From an uncultured Allomuricauda sp. (GTDB lineage Bacteria; Bacteroidota; Bacteroidia; Flavobacteriales; Flavobacteriaceae), in contig NZ_CANMOO010000002.1 of NCBI RefSeq assembly GCF_947499585.1, forward strand, positions 868,001-932,000: a DNA stretch of 64,000 nucleotides. The letters run 5' to 3'. The position numbers and the translations under genes were made by a program. Within the stretch, counting starts at the first letter, position 1. Each line of letters opens with the position of its first letter. The notes below the pieces were generated by a model. It had not been told where the DNA came from, did not search any database, and saw only the letters and a program-made list of their open reading frames with translations. This document shows, in pieces, positions 53,709 through 63,981 of the stretch.

Positions 53709-56700
53709 ATGAAAAAAACCTTACAATTACTAATCCTATTATCAATTACGTTAAGCTTCGGACAAACCGCCGAAGAATACTTCAAACCCTTAAAATTCAG
53801 AAATATTGGCCCTTTTAGAGGGGGTCGTTCTGTTTCGGCTTCAGGAGTAGTGGGTGATCCGATGACCTATTATATGGGAACCACTGGTGGTGGTTTATGG
53901 AAGACTAAAGATGCTGGACAGCGATGGAACAATATCTCGGATGGATATTTTGAAATGGGTTCTGTTGGAGCGGTAACAGTATCGACCTTTAATACAAACA
54001 TAGTTTATGTAGGCATGGGAGAACATGCTCCTCGTGGTGTAATGACATCTTATGGGGATGGGGTCTACAAATCTACTGATGCTGGAAAGACTTGGAAGCA
54101 TATGGGCTTGAAAGCAACCCAACATATTTCACGTATTATTATTCATCCGACCAATCCTGATATTGTTTATGTGGCTGCGCAAGGACAATTATATGGCCCT
54201 AATAAAGAGCGTGGGGTGTACAAATCTATAGACGGCGGAAAGACTTGGAAGAATACCCTTTTTGTTAATGAATTGACTGGAGCTGTGGAACTTTCTATGG
54301 ATGCCAATTATCCAGAGGTAATGTATGCGGCTATGTGGGAACACCAACGTAAACCCAATATGGTGGTTAGTGGAGGTGAGGGAAGCGGCTTGTACAAATC
54401 AACCGATGCAGGTGAAACTTGGACTGAGATGACCGAAGGTCTTCCTGAAGAGAAAGGAAAGATGGCGATTTCTGTGAGTCCAGCAAATTCGAATAAGGTC
54501 TATGCCTTAATTGAAAGTGATACGGATAAAGACAAGGGAGGACTCTTTGTTTCGAACAATGCCGGAAAATCATGGAGTATGATCAGTGGGGATAATCGTT
54601 TAGTACAACGTGCGTGGTATTATATTGAAGTATTTACCGATCCTCAAGACGAAAATATTGTTTACGTGCTAAGTGCTCCAGCGCTTCGCTCTTTAGATGG
54701 TGGGAAAAATTGGGAACGCATTACAGGAACCCATGGCGATTATCATGACTTGTGGATCAATCCCAAGAATTCTCGAAACATGGTCATCGCCAATGACGGT
54801 GGTGCGGCAGTTACTTTTGACTTTGGAAAAACATGGTCTTCACAAGTAAATATGCCAACAGGCCAGTTTTATCGAATTAATACCGATAATCTCTTTCCTT
54901 ATAATATTTATGCCGGTCAACAAGATTATTCTTCGGCAATGGTAGCGAATATGTCTGTTGGAAGTGGAGGAGTTACAATGTCTGATTTTAGCCCTTCTGC
55001 TGGTGGTGAAAGTGCTTTTTTAGCCTTTGATCCGGACAATCCTAGATATGTGATGGGAGGTAGTTATTTAGGAACAATTGATGTATTGGATATGGAATCC
55101 AAGGCATCAACGCAGGTCATGGCCGCACCTATTCAGTATTTAGGACGCGAGGCAAGAAACATGAAGTACCTCTACAACTGGAACGCACCAACTTTACGTT
55201 CGCAGCATGAAGAGAATACCTTTTACCACGGCGCGCAACTTTTATTAAGAACCCGTGATATGGGTGTTACTTGGGAAGAAATGTCTCCCGATTTAACACG
55301 CGATATTGATGCCAAGCAAGGTAAGGGCGGTGGTCCATATACTAATGAAGCTGTTGGCGCAGAAAATTATGGCACCTTGGCCTATGTGTTAGAATCTCCA
55401 CATGAAGCTGGTGTTTTTTATACAGGAAGTGATGATGGATATGTACATATCACAAAAGATAATGGTGAGAGTTGGCAGAATATTACTCCGAAGAATTTAG
55501 GCGAGTCTTTAGTAAATGCTATTGAAGTTTCTCCGCATGATAAAGCTACTGTTTATATTGCCACGACAAAGTATAAATTCAATGACCATACTCCGGCGAT
55601 TTATAAGAGCACGGATTACGGACGAACTTGGGCCAATATCAATTCAGGAATTCCAAATGGAGCATTTACCCGAGTGGTTCGCGAAGACCCTTTACGAAAA
55701 GATTTACTCTATGCAGGCACTGAAAAAGGGTTATATCTTTCATGGAACGGTGGCAAAAGCTGGAAGCAGTTTCAATTAAACCTTCCTAAAACACCAATTA
55801 CGGATATTAAAATCCATCAAGGCAATTTGATTGTCGCTACTTCAGGTCGAGCATTTTGGATATTGGATGATTTAGCACTATTATCTCAATATGAATCTAC
55901 GCAAAAAGGGATGGAGTTATACAAACCCAATGATGCCATGAACGGTTCATGGTATGGTCCTATGAGCGGAAATACAGATGATTTTAATGGCATGAATACG
56001 TTGTCCGGTGTAAATCCGGCAAACGGAATGGTCTTGTACTATGAGTTGCCCAAATTGAATGATTCTACCGCAATTACTATGGATATTTTGGATGCTTCTG
56101 GGAAAACGATGCGAAGCTTTTCTTCTGAGAAGGACAAAAATTACAAACCACATAATGGCGGAGGCCCAAGACCCGCGCCGATTTTATCAAAGAAAGAAGG
56201 ATTAAATCGTTTTGTTTGGGATATGAAAACTCCAATTCTACCCGGAATCCCTGGCGCGTATATAGAATCAAGATTTGGAGGTCATGTTGTGCCTCCTGGA
56301 ACGTACACTGTAAGACTTAAGGCTGCTGGCCAGACAAAGACTATTGAAGGTAAGATTGTTGCCATGCCTACATATAAAACGACTCCAGAACAGTATGCAG
56401 AGTACCATACGTTTATGACGGATATGGAACAGCGTTTGACGGAAATGCATAATACGGTAAACTCTCTTTACAAAGTACAAGGGCAACTAAAGGAAGTTTT
56501 GAAGGATGTTAAAGATGTTACTGTTAAAGCCGAAGGAGAAAAGCTATTGGAAGAATTGGATGCATGGGATAAAGATATGATTCAACGTAAGTCTAAGGCT
56601 TATGATGACGTTGAGAATTTCCCTAATAAATTCACTGCGGAATATCTGTTTTTAATTGATGCCACGAATAGTACAATTCCGAGAGTTAATCAACCTTCCA

Positions 56701-56831
56701 AAGACAGAAAGGCAGCGCTTGATGCACAATGGTTAACTTTGAAAGCAAGGTCAACTAAATTAATGAAGACTTCAATTCCTGAGTTCAATAAAAAACTTTG
56801 GGATGCTGGTGTCGGTGCTATTAGGCTATAG
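53709..56831 (+). CDS. Large exported sortilin-type BNR-repeat protein (paralogue 2)
   Basis: About 1040 residues from the ATG at 53709, which gives a signal peptide ending LSFGQ; in-frame ATGs at 53676 and 53694 would add up to 11 residues. Same architecture as the gene at 48.7 kb: [16 protein letters not shown], Asp boxes such as [29 protein letters not shown] and KDNGESWQN, shared [24 protein letters not shown], and a helical tail. Within the propeller the two proteins are clearly paralogous. Function unknown. Confidence 0.88.
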   Translation: MKKTLQLLILLSITLSFGQTAEEYFKPLKFRNIGPFRGGRSVSASGVVGDPMTYYMGTTGGGLWKTKDAGQRWNNISDGYFEMGSVGAVTVSTFNTNIVYVGMGEHAPRGVMTSYGDGVYKSTDAGKTWKHMGLKATQHISRIIIHPTNPDIVYVAAQGQLYGPNKERGVYKSIDGGKTWKNTLFVNELTGAVELSMDANYPEVMYAAMWEHQRKPNMVVSGGEGSGLYKSTDAGETWTEMTEGLPEEKGKMAISVSPANSNKVYALIESDTDKDKGGLFVSNNAGKSWSMISGDNRLVQRAWYYIEVFTDPQDENIVYVLSAPALRSLDGGKNWERITGTHGDYHDLWINPKNSRNMVIANDGGAAVTFDFGKTWSSQVNMPTGQFYRINTDNLFPYNIYAGQQDYSSAMVANMSVGSGGVTMSDFSPSAGGESAFLAFDPDNPRYVMGGSYLGTIDVLDMESKASTQVMAAPIQYLGREARNMKYLYNWNAPTLRSQHEENTFYHGAQLLLRTRDMGVTWEEMSPDLTRDIDAKQGKGGGPYTNEAVGAENYGTLAYVLESPHEAGVFYTGSDDGYVHITKDNGESWQNITPKNLGESLVNAIEVSPHDKATVYIATTKYKFNDHTPAIYKSTDYGRTWANINSGIPNGAFTRVVREDPLRKDLLYAGTEKGLYLSWNGGKSWKQFQLNLPKTPITDIKIHQGNLIVATSGRAFWILDDLALLSQYESTQKGMELYKPNDAMNGSWYGPMSGNTDDFNGMNTLSGVNPANGMVLYYELPKLNDSTAITMDILDASGKTMRSFSSEKDKNYKPHNGGGPRPAPILSKKEGLNRFVWDMKTPILPGIPGAYIESRFGGHVVPPGTYTVRLKAAGQTKTIEGKIVAMPTYKTTPEQYAEYHTFMTDMEQRLTEMHNTVNSLYKVQGQLKEVLKDVKDVTVKAEGEKLLEELDAWDKDMIQRKSKAYDDVENFPNKFTAEYLFLIDATNSTIPRVNQPSKDRKAALDAQWLTLKARSTKLMKTSIPEFNKKLWDAGVGAIRL

Positions 56832-56918
56832 GCAACTAGGGTTTGGGAGTTAGTGAATCCGTGCTTTTATTATCCAGTTGGCTCTAGGCTCTAGCGTTAG
56901 TATGAAAAAAAATTATAA

Positions 56919-57467
56919 TTGGAATATTATAACTACATAAAGTCACTCCATCTCATTTTTGTGGTGACATGGTTTGCAGGTTTGTTTTACATACCACGTT
57001 TATTCATTTATCATATTGAAGCATGGCAGAAACCCTCTCCAGATAAAGAAATCCTTGCTGAACAGCTGAAATTAATGACCAAACGGTTATGGTATATTAT
57101 TACCTGGCCTTCTGCCATTTTATGTACGATATTTGCTATTTGGTTGCTTGTTTTAATGCCTGCCTGGTTACAACAACCTTGGATGCATGTGAAGCTGGCC
57201 TTTGTGGCGCTGCTATTTTTCTATCATCTAAAGTGTCATCAAATTTTTAAGCAATTGCAGCGAGATGAAGTAAAATATACTTCTCGTTTTATGCGTATTT
57301 GGAACGAAGTGGCCACGCTCGTACTTTTCGCAATTGTATTCTTGGTGGTTTTAAAAAACGCCTTTAACTGGATTTATGGGGTTGTTGGTATTTTTGTTTT
57401 GGCCATTTTACTGATGCTTGGTATTAGATTATACAAACGGATCAGGGATAAAAATCCCAATGCTTAA
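56919..57467 (+). CDS. hemJ: Protoporphyrinogen IX oxidase HemJ (UPF0093/CopD-like)
   Basis: Membrane enzyme that oxidises protoporphyrinogen IX to protoporphyrin IX. The 182-residue protein has four or five hydrophobic helices and family blocks YIKSLHLIFVVTWFAGLFYIPRLFIYH (with the conserved His), RLWYIITWPSAI and WMHVKLAFVALLFFYH. The start is a TTG at 56919 (EYYNYIK); the nearby ATG at 56902 is out of frame and stops after 12 codons. It supplies the step between hemF and hemH, the only one missing from the 20-35 kb cluster besides hemL. Confidence 0.93.
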   Translation: MEYYNYIKSLHLIFVVTWFAGLFYIPRLFIYHIEAWQKPSPDKEILAEQLKLMTKRLWYIITWPSAILCTIFAIWLLVLMPAWLQQPWMHVKLAFVALLFFYHLKCHQIFKQLQRDEVKYTSRFMRIWNEVATLVLFAIVFLVVLKNAFNWIYGVVGIFVLAILLMLGIRLYKRIRDKNPNA

Positions 57468-57577
57468 AAAGTTAAAGAGTAAGTTTTAAATTATGGCATA
57501 GCCTTGTCACATATGCATTAAACTTGAACTTTATTTGGCTTGATTATTGTTAACTTTATTCCCAAACTTGCTCAAGA

Positions 57578-59026
57578 TTGTTTAAAAAACTATCACTTCG
57601 TTCTCGCATTTTTATCACCATGATTTTGCTGGTGGTCATAGCATCCGTGTTGATTGCAGCAGTAACAATATATCAATCTAGGGAGCAGAGCAAGGACTAT
57701 CATGAAATCCGATTGGAGAGAAAAGAGGAACAGATTCTACAGAGTATTTCTTACGTTTTAAAAGAGACTACCTACCCTGCTACTCCAGAAAATTTGGAAT
57801 ATATTTTTAATGATGAAATTTATAAGATAGCTGATGTCCAGAATGTTAACTTCAATATTTACGACCTCGAGGGGACATTGGTCAAAAGTTCACGACCAAG
57901 CTTTGAAGCAGATTCTATTTCCAATTGCTTGGATGCTGAAGTATTGAATAATTTGTTTGCGAGTCCAAATAAGCGATACGTAGAGGAAAAAGCAACCGCT
58001 GGAGATAATTATCAGGCTTCATACATGTATATCAATGATTTAAAGTTTAAACCTATTGGTATTATGAACCTTCCATATTTTGAAGATAACTCCTTCAACA
58101 ATATGGAGCTTCGAGAGTTTTTGTTCCGATTGGGAGGGGTGTATTTACTGATGTTGCTTTCTGCGATTATACTAGCTTATTTTATTTCAAAATACATTAC
58201 TCGCTCTTTACAGACGATTTCTGATAAAATGAGTCAGACGGACTTGACCAAACGCAATGAAAAAATCTTTATTGAAAACCCAAGCGAGGAAATTGGGAAA
58301 TTGGTGGATTCTTATAATAGAATGATAGATGAATTGGAGGAAAGTGCTGTAAAATTAGCCCGTAGTGAGCGTGAACAAGCATGGCGAGAAATGGCAAAGC
58401 AGGTAGCACATGAAATCAAAAACCCTCTAACACCTTTAAGGTTGACGGTTCAAAGTTTTGAACGCAAATTTGACCCAGTAGATCCCAAGGCCGAGACCAA
58501 GGTAAAGGAGTTTTCAAAAACGCTGATTCAACAGATTGATACCATGAGCAATATCGCCTCTGCGTTTTCAAATTTTGCCAATATGCCCGCACAACAAAAC
58601 GAAACTTTAAATGTGGTTAAGATTGTTAAACTGGCTTTGGATATCTTCAATGAAGACTACATTCATTTCATCACAGATGAAAAGGAAATTATAGCCAAGT
58701 TGGACCGTACGCAGTTAATTAGAGTTGTTACCAATTTAATTAAAAATGCAACCCAAGCCCTTCCTGAAGTAGATTCGCCAAGAATTTTGGTCACGGTAGC
58801 GTCGGAAGGGGAACAGGTAAAAATTTCGGTTGCGGATAATGGGGTTGGAATAGCGGATGAATTCAAAGAGAAAATCTTTGAACCTAAGTTTACCACAAAG
58901 TCTAGTGGAATGGGACTTGGTTTGGGAATGGTTAAAAACATTGTGGAAAACTACAATGGCACTATAGATTTTACCTCTCAAGAGGGTAAGGGAACCGTAT
59001 TCACGGTAAGATTTCCAAAAGGATAA
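57578..59026 (+). CDS. HAMP-containing sensor histidine kinase (NtrY-like)
   Basis: A 482-residue membrane kinase: helix at about 8-30, an extracytoplasmic sensor region (30-180), helix at about 185-208, HAMP (about 210-262), HisKA with H278 (AHEIKNPLTPLRL) and a C-terminal ATPase domain with NLIKNATQAL, DNGVGI and GMGLGLGMVKNIV. The LTPLRL phospho-box is of the NtrY type. Start is TTG 57578 (FKKLSLRSR), since the next ATG would cut the first helix. No response regulator is adjacent. It may share a transcript with hemJ. Confidence 0.9.
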   Translation: MFKKLSLRSRIFITMILLVVIASVLIAAVTIYQSREQSKDYHEIRLERKEEQILQSISYVLKETTYPATPENLEYIFNDEIYKIADVQNVNFNIYDLEGTLVKSSRPSFEADSISNCLDAEVLNNLFASPNKRYVEEKATAGDNYQASYMYINDLKFKPIGIMNLPYFEDNSFNNMELREFLFRLGGVYLLMLLSAIILAYFISKYITRSLQTISDKMSQTDLTKRNEKIFIENPSEEIGKLVDSYNRMIDELEESAVKLARSEREQAWREMAKQVAHEIKNPLTPLRLTVQSFERKFDPVDPKAETKVKEFSKTLIQQIDTMSNIASAFSNFANMPAQQNETLNVVKIVKLALDIFNEDYIHFITDEKEIIAKLDRTQLIRVVTNLIKNATQALPEVDSPRILVTVASEGEQVKISVADNGVGIADEFKEKIFEPKFTTKSSGMGLGLGMVKNIVENYNGTIDFTSQEGKGTVFTVRFPKG

Positions 59027-59117
59027 ATTTCAAGTTGATAGTTAAAAGTTATGGCTCTTTGTAGGAAGGGTTTTTTTAATTTTACCATTAACGCTGAACA
59101 AATAACAACGACTTAAA

Positions 59118-59900
59118 ATGGATTACGAAAATATCTATATCGAGGAAGAAAACAATATTGCAACAATTACAATCAATAGGCCCAAAAAACTGAATGCCCT
59201 TAATAAAAGAACTATTGATGAACTTCATATGGCTTTTAAAGAGTTGGATGAGGATAACGAAACCAAGGCCATTATAATTACCGGAACTGGAGAAAAAGCC
59301 TTTGTAGCAGGAGCGGACATTTCTGAATTTGCCCATTTTTCTGTTGAAGAAGCCTGGCAATTGGCTGCGGAAGGCCAAAAACTACTCTTCAATTTGGTAG
59401 AAAATCTGTCTACGCCCGTAGTTGCAGCTATAAATGGTTTTGCCCTTGGAGGAGGATTGGAATTGGCAATGGCATGTCATTTTAGAATTGCGAGTGAAAA
59501 TGCAAAAATGGGGCTACCAGAAGTGTCTTTGGGAGTTATTCCTGGTTACGGCGGTACACAACGCCTACCACAGCTTATTGGTAAGGGCAGGGCAATGGAA
59601 ATGATTATGACGGCGGGTATGATAGATGCGGATAAAGCGTTGACCTATGGTTTGGTCAATTATGCAGTTCCGCAAGAAGAATTACTACCCTTATGTCACA
59701 AAATAGTGAGCAGGATATCGAATAACTCCTCTGTGGCAATAAAATATGCAATAAATGCAGTAAATGCTGGTTTTAAGTATGATGTAAACGGTTATGCCGC
59801 GGAGATTGATGCTTTTGGAACCTGCTTTGGAACCAATGATTTTAAAGAAGGTACTTCAGCCTTCTTAGAAAAGCGAAAAGCAGATTTCCCTGGTTCATAG
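59118..59900 (+). CDS. Enoyl-CoA hydratase/isomerase family protein
   Basis: A 260-residue crotonase-fold enzyme, probably short-chain enoyl-CoA hydratase of fatty-acid or amino-acid breakdown. Oxyanion-hole region AFVAGADISEF and INGFALGGGLELAMACHFRIAS, and both catalytic glutamates, in LPEVSLGVIPGYGGTQRL, are in place. No beta-oxidation partners are adjacent. Sits 91 bp after the sensor kinase on the same strand. Confidence 0.94.
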   Translation: MDYENIYIEEENNIATITINRPKKLNALNKRTIDELHMAFKELDEDNETKAIIITGTGEKAFVAGADISEFAHFSVEEAWQLAAEGQKLLFNLVENLSTPVVAAINGFALGGGLELAMACHFRIASENAKMGLPEVSLGVIPGYGGTQRLPQLIGKGRAMEMIMTAGMIDADKALTYGLVNYAVPQEELLPLCHKIVSRISNNSSVAIKYAINAVNAGFKYDVNGYAAEIDAFGTCFGTNDFKEGTSAFLEKRKADFPGS

Positions 59901-59923
59901 CCTTTGGTCTAACCAAACCAACT

Positions 59924-61477
59924 ATGATGAAACAAAGAATAGTATTACTGTGTCTTCTTTTAATAGGAGTTATTGGGAATGCCCAGAAAATGCCAGTTTC
60001 CTATGATTTTGGCGAAAAATTCAGTGATAGATACCGTTATTCTAATTTAATGACCATTGCAGATGATGGCGAAGGGGGATATCTGTTGGTTAGGGCCTAC
60101 TATCAAGGGATTATTTTAAAACCAAAAGGATACCTAATTGAGCGCTATAATAGTAACTTGGAACTGGTTTCCGAGTTTAATTACAAGCTTAAAGGGTTGG
60201 ATTTTGTTGATGGATTTCTTAAAAATGGTCAATTAAACCTTTTGTTTCTTAACTATAACTATGAGCGTGGCCAATATGAATATACGGTGCACAAAAGCCC
60301 TATAATCGATTTTAATTTTAAGCCACAAAAACTACTTTCCATAGCATCGGAGCAAGTACAGAATCCAGTAGGGAAAAACTATTATAATCGTAATTTCTCT
60401 AAAGGATTTTCAACTGCCATTCTTTTTAATCAGGAGAAAACAGGCTTTGTAATTAGTACCCATCACAAGAAAGGAAAGGTTAACAAACATATTATCCATC
60501 TCTATGATACTTCATTGAACAAAAGGTTTGAGCATGATTTTTCATATGAAATTGAAGAAAAAAACTATGCTTTTGAAAACATAGCGATAACTTCAGACTT
60601 AGAGACGGCATACATTGTTGGAAAGGCTTACTTTAAAAAGAAGCGTTTTCGTGTTGATGAGCGTAAATTCCAATATGAATTAATTAAGGTTTCTAAAAAT
60701 GGAAGCCAAACACAATCGTTTGATGACCCAGGAAAGTATTCAGAAGGGTTGTTTCCCATAGTTTTGAATGACAGACTGGTCTGTACGGGTTTTTATGCGG
60801 ACAGAAAAGATAACCGATACAATGGTATTGCCTATTTTGATATGAATCCCATCTCTTTGAGTATCAACTCCAAAAAATACAATCCATTTTCCCAACAATT
60901 TATGGAAGATAAATTTGGCAGAGATGAAGAAAAAGTAATAAAGAATTTAGTCTTTAAAAGTGTTGAAGTGACTAAGGAAGGAGAAATCTTTTTCAATGCG
61001 GAAGAGTATTTCGTAACCAATGGCATGGAAGTTACCGGTGCTGGTCAACGTATTAGACTTGAGCGTTTTCACCATAATGACATTGTAAGTGCCAAACTAA
61101 ACACCAATGGAGATTTAGCTTGGGCCAGAAACATAAACAAAGCCGAGGTAACCCAAGGCGATGGTGCATATGCCTCTTATAGTTCTTATTGTAAAGACGG
61201 AAAGACCTATTTCTTTATATGTACAGCCTCAGAAAACCCACAGTTGATCAACAATGAACGTCTTATTTTTAAGCAGGGTTTGAGCAGAAACCGTAATGTA
61301 TTTATGATTTCTTTGGATGAAAATGGTGTTATGGACTATGAGAAAATAATTGATAACCAAGAAGCTAGATTACCATTAATGGTGTCTAAACCACTTAAGG
61401 CTATTGATTCTAACAATATGCTCTTCTATGCGAAAAGGGGAAGCAAAAAGCAATTGGTCAAAGTATCTTTTCTTTAG
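59924..61477 (+). CDS. Exported protein of unknown function
   Basis: A 517-residue exported protein (signal peptide ending IGNAQ near 21). No catalytic motif is recognised. It is beta-rich with repeated short strands and aromatic residues (YLIERYNSNLELVSEF, AYIVGKAYFKKK, LVCTGFYADRKDN), similar in texture to propeller-type surface proteins. It begins 23 bp after the enoyl-CoA hydratase stop and is followed by a lipoprotein. Likely cell-surface or periplasmic. Confidence 0.75.
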   Translation: MMKQRIVLLCLLLIGVIGNAQKMPVSYDFGEKFSDRYRYSNLMTIADDGEGGYLLVRAYYQGIILKPKGYLIERYNSNLELVSEFNYKLKGLDFVDGFLKNGQLNLLFLNYNYERGQYEYTVHKSPIIDFNFKPQKLLSIASEQVQNPVGKNYYNRNFSKGFSTAILFNQEKTGFVISTHHKKGKVNKHIIHLYDTSLNKRFEHDFSYEIEEKNYAFENIAITSDLETAYIVGKAYFKKKRFRVDERKFQYELIKVSKNGSQTQSFDDPGKYSEGLFPIVLNDRLVCTGFYADRKDNRYNGIAYFDMNPISLSINSKKYNPFSQQFMEDKFGRDEEKVIKNLVFKSVEVTKEGEIFFNAEEYFVTNGMEVTGAGQRIRLERFHHNDIVSAKLNTNGDLAWARNINKAEVTQGDGAYASYSSYCKDGKTYFFICTASENPQLINNERLIFKQGLSRNRNVFMISLDENGVMDYEKIIDNQEARLPLMVSKPLKAIDSNNMLFYAKRGSKKQLVKVSFL

Positions 61478-61530
61478 AAATTTAAGCAACGTTTCGTGTT
61501 TTAATGCCTCTTAGATTTAAATGCGATTTT

Positions 61531-61986
61531 ATGAAATCATTCCCTTTTGTTTCTATAATAGTCGTTTTAGTCTTATGCTTGAGTAGTGGTTGTAATGATG
61601 ATTCAGGAGTTTCTAGTAATCAAAGTATAGTGGGAGAGTGGCAAATTGTGGCCATTCATAACTCTAGCCCATCAGGGCCAACCTTAGGCCCAAATTCTGG
61701 AGAAGTCATATCAATCATTTTTTCAAAAGATGAAAAATTCGCAGGCACTACTTCTGTGAACACTTTTGGAGGAGAATATTCAGCATCCGAAAACAAACTT
61801 TTAATCAAAGAAATGTTTACTACTGAGGTAGCAGACACCAATTTTGGTAGAGCTTTCTACGAAACCTTTAATGAAAGCAGAAATTCCGAAACAGGTTTTT
61901 CAGAATTTGAAATTGATGTTCAGAATGGGAACATGTTGAATTTGGAATTCAAGGACTTCAAGTTTATAAGCTTGCAAAAAAAGTAA
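61531..61986 (+). CDS. Small lipoprotein of unknown function
   Basis: About 151 residues from ATG 61531: signal MKSFPFVSIIVVLVLCLSS then lipobox cysteine in SGCNDD. An in-frame ATG at 61504 would add nine residues. The mature part starts VGEWQIVAIHN and is lipocalin-like (a short beta-barrel; final FKFISLQKK), as in Bacteroidota lipocalin-type lipoproteins. No function is assigned. Confidence 0.75.
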   Translation: MKSFPFVSIIVVLVLCLSSGCNDDSGVSSNQSIVGEWQIVAIHNSSPSGPTLGPNSGEVISIIFSKDEKFAGTTSVNTFGGEYSASENKLLIKEMFTTEVADTNFGRAFYETFNESRNSETGFSEFEIDVQNGNMLNLEFKDFKFISLQKK

Positions 61987-62003
61987 TCTTAACATTTAAT
62001 ATT

Positions 62004-62033
62004 GGATTATTTCCATAAATTTGGAATAAATCC
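62004..62033. promoter_or_regulatory. Imperfect dyad overlapping a TAnnTTTG box
   Basis: GGATTATTTCC (62004-62014) and GGAATAAATCC (62023-62033) pair at 9 of 11 positions. The centre contains TAAATTTG (62016-62023), a TAnnTTTG match, seven bases before the TTG start of the next gene's leader. It could be an operator over a promoter; evidence is positional only. Confidence 0.35.
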
Positions 62034-62039
62034 AGTAAA

Positions 62040-63113
62040 TTGAATAATCAAGAATTCCTCAAAGGACGTGGTGCCCAAAAAAATACATCCAATAGATTTC
62101 TTCAGCATGTGTATGAAATGCGAGAGGATTTTTTGGAATTCTGTAGGCTAGAAGGTGAAGAAGCAGAAAATAACAAGACCGAGTACATCCCTATTTTTCC
62201 TAAGACCATTGTAAACAAAGTGGACAGTCCAGATGTTGGTATGATGTATTCCATGAATCCCTATCAGGGTTGTGAGCATGGGTGTATTTATTGTTATGCA
62301 AGGAATGCACATGAATATTGGGGATATAGTGCTGGGTTGGATTTTGAACGTAAAATCTTGATTAAAAAATCAGCTCCTGAATTGCTTGAAGCCAAGATCA
62401 AGCACAAAAATTGGAAAGCGCAGACGATTGTCATGTCTGGCAATACAGATTGCTATCAGCCAGCAGAAAAAAAGTTTGAAATCACTAGAAAGTGCTTGGA
62501 GGTCTTTTTAAAATACCGGCACCCCGTTGGCATTATCACCAAGAATGCACTTATTCTTAGGGATTTAGATGTTTTAAAGGAGCTAAACGAATATCAATTG
62601 GTAGGTGTAAATGTTTCTGTGACCTCGCTTTCAGAAAAAACAAGGAGGAAATTGGAGCCAAGGACCGCGTCCATTCAGAAGAGGTTAAAAACGATAAAAG
62701 TACTCTCAGAAAATAAGATTCCCGTTAATGCAATGTTGGCGCCAATGATACCGGGAATCAATAGTCATGAGCTTTTAAAATTGGCCAAAGCTGCTTCAGA
62801 TAATGGAGCATTGTCATTTGCCATTACCGTAGTTCGCTTGAATGGGGCCATTGGACAGATTTTTACAGATTGGATTAAAAAAGCAATGCCAGATAGAGCT
62901 GAAAAAGTATTGCATTTAATTCAAGATTGCCATGGAGGCTCACTTAACGACAGTCGATTTGGACTTAGAAACAGAGGCGAGGGAAAGATAGCCGCACAAA
63001 TTCATGATATGGCCAGACTTGCAAGACTTAGGTATTTTAAAGGGAAAAGCTTTCCAAAACTCAATAAAGATTTACATGAACAGTATAAAGATGGTCAAAT
63101 GAAATTATTTTAA
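62040..63113 (+). CDS. PA0069 family radical SAM protein
   Basis: A 357-residue radical SAM enzyme of the PA0069/SPL-like group. The cluster motif CxxxCxxC is at C78, C82 and C85 (NPYQGCEHGCIYCYARNAHEY), followed by SGNTDCYQPAEKKFEITR and MLAPMIPGINSHEL. The group resembles spore photoproduct lyase, but its reaction is unknown. The start is a TTG at 62040 (NNQEFLKGRG), matching family N-termini; later ATGs would truncate a conserved region. Fe-S cluster supply would come from the suf genes. Confidence 0.9.
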   Translation: MNNQEFLKGRGAQKNTSNRFLQHVYEMREDFLEFCRLEGEEAENNKTEYIPIFPKTIVNKVDSPDVGMMYSMNPYQGCEHGCIYCYARNAHEYWGYSAGLDFERKILIKKSAPELLEAKIKHKNWKAQTIVMSGNTDCYQPAEKKFEITRKCLEVFLKYRHPVGIITKNALILRDLDVLKELNEYQLVGVNVSVTSLSEKTRRKLEPRTASIQKRLKTIKVLSENKIPVNAMLAPMIPGINSHELLKLAKAASDNGALSFAITVVRLNGAIGQIFTDWIKKAMPDRAEKVLHLIQDCHGGSLNDSRFGLRNRGEGKIAAQIHDMARLARLRYFKGKSFPKLNKDLHEQYKDGQMKLF

Positions 63114-63215
63114 ATAAATTTATAAAGATTGTCCAATCCATACTTTCATCTTCGTCATTAGAGCGTAAGCAAAGTATAAATCAGTTTGTCATGGACGAAC
63201 ATAAAACTAAAAACA

Positions 63216-63569
63216 ATGAGCAATTTTTTGTATTTATTCCGTGGAGGAGACGAAAACTTCAACCAATTATCTCAAGAAGAGAAACAAGCGCATATGCAGG
63301 TTTGGGGCCAATGGATGGGTGGTCTAAAAGAAAAAGGCCAACTATTGGATGGACTCCCCTTGGGAGCGGATGGAAAAGTGGTGCATAACAGAGGTGAATT
63401 AATAACCAATGGTCCATTTGCCGAAGGCGCGGAAGTGGTTGGCGGTTATTTGATCGTATCTGCAAAAGATATGGACGAAGCTGTAGAGATTTCAAAAGAA
63501 TGTCCCATTTTTGATTACGAAGGAAGCAATGTTGAGGTGCGGGAAATTATGTCTATGGATGGTCATTAA
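63216..63569 (+). CDS. YciI/DGPF-domain protein (copy 1)
   Basis: About 117 residues from the ATG at 63216 (MSNFLYLFRGGD); upstream in-frame codons have no family similarity. YCII-like fold with the signature NGPFAEGAEVVGGYLIVSA in the position of DGPFxExKE. Such proteins are linked with ECF42-type sigma factors in many genomes. It is nine bases before a near-identical gene, so the pair is a tandem duplication. Function unknown. Confidence 0.88.
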   Translation: MSNFLYLFRGGDENFNQLSQEEKQAHMQVWGQWMGGLKEKGQLLDGLPLGADGKVVHNRGELITNGPFAEGAEVVGGYLIVSAKDMDEAVEISKECPIFDYEGSNVEVREIMSMDGH

Positions 63570-63578
63570 ACTAATATC

Positions 63579-63932
63579 ATGAGCAATTTTTTATATCTGT
63601 TCAGGGGCGGGTATGGTGACTACAACAAGTTATCCCAAGAAGAAAAAGATAGTTTAACCAAGGATTGGAAAAAATGGTTAGAACAGCTAAAAGAAGAGGG
63701 CAAGCTTATAGAAGGGCTTCCGCTTTCCCAAGAAGGCAAGGTAGTACATAAAAAGGGTGACTTGGTCACTAATGGACCCTTTGCAGAAGGCGTGGAGGTA
63801 ATTGGAGGTTATACCATTGTTTCCGCTAAGGATATGAACGAAGCCTTGGAAATATCAAAAGGGAATCCGCACTTTGGTTTCGATGGCAGTATTTTAGAAA
63901 TAAGGGAAATTGTACCAATGAACATTCAGTAA
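63579..63932 (+). CDS. YciI/DGPF-domain protein (copy 2)
   Basis: A 117-residue paralogue of the preceding gene, starting MSNFLYLFRGGYGDYN and sharing NGPFAEGVEVIGGYTIVSA and the IREIVPM ending. The sequences differ throughout, so the duplication is not recent. The genes are probably translated from one transcript, which ends at the hairpin at 63955-63981. The next gene, if any, starts beyond the window. Confidence 0.88.
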   Translation: MSNFLYLFRGGYGDYNKLSQEEKDSLTKDWKKWLEQLKEEGKLIEGLPLSQEGKVVHKKGDLVTNGPFAEGVEVIGGYTIVSAKDMNEALEISKGNPHFGFDGSILEIREIVPMNIQ

Positions 63933-63954
63933 CCCTCTAAAAACAATGAAGGAG

Positions 63955-63981
63955 AGCCTGATGGATATCAGGCTTTTTTTT
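63955..63981 (+). terminator. Rho-independent terminator after the YciI pair
   Basis: Perfect 8-bp stem AGCCTGAT (63955-63962) with ATCAGGCT (63967-63974), loop GGAT and a run of T to 63981. It is 22 bp after the second YciI stop. Confidence 0.88.

Noticed and set aside
56902..56940. Short leader frame before hemJ
   Set aside because: Twelve codons, out of frame with hemJ, no conserved content; chance is likely.
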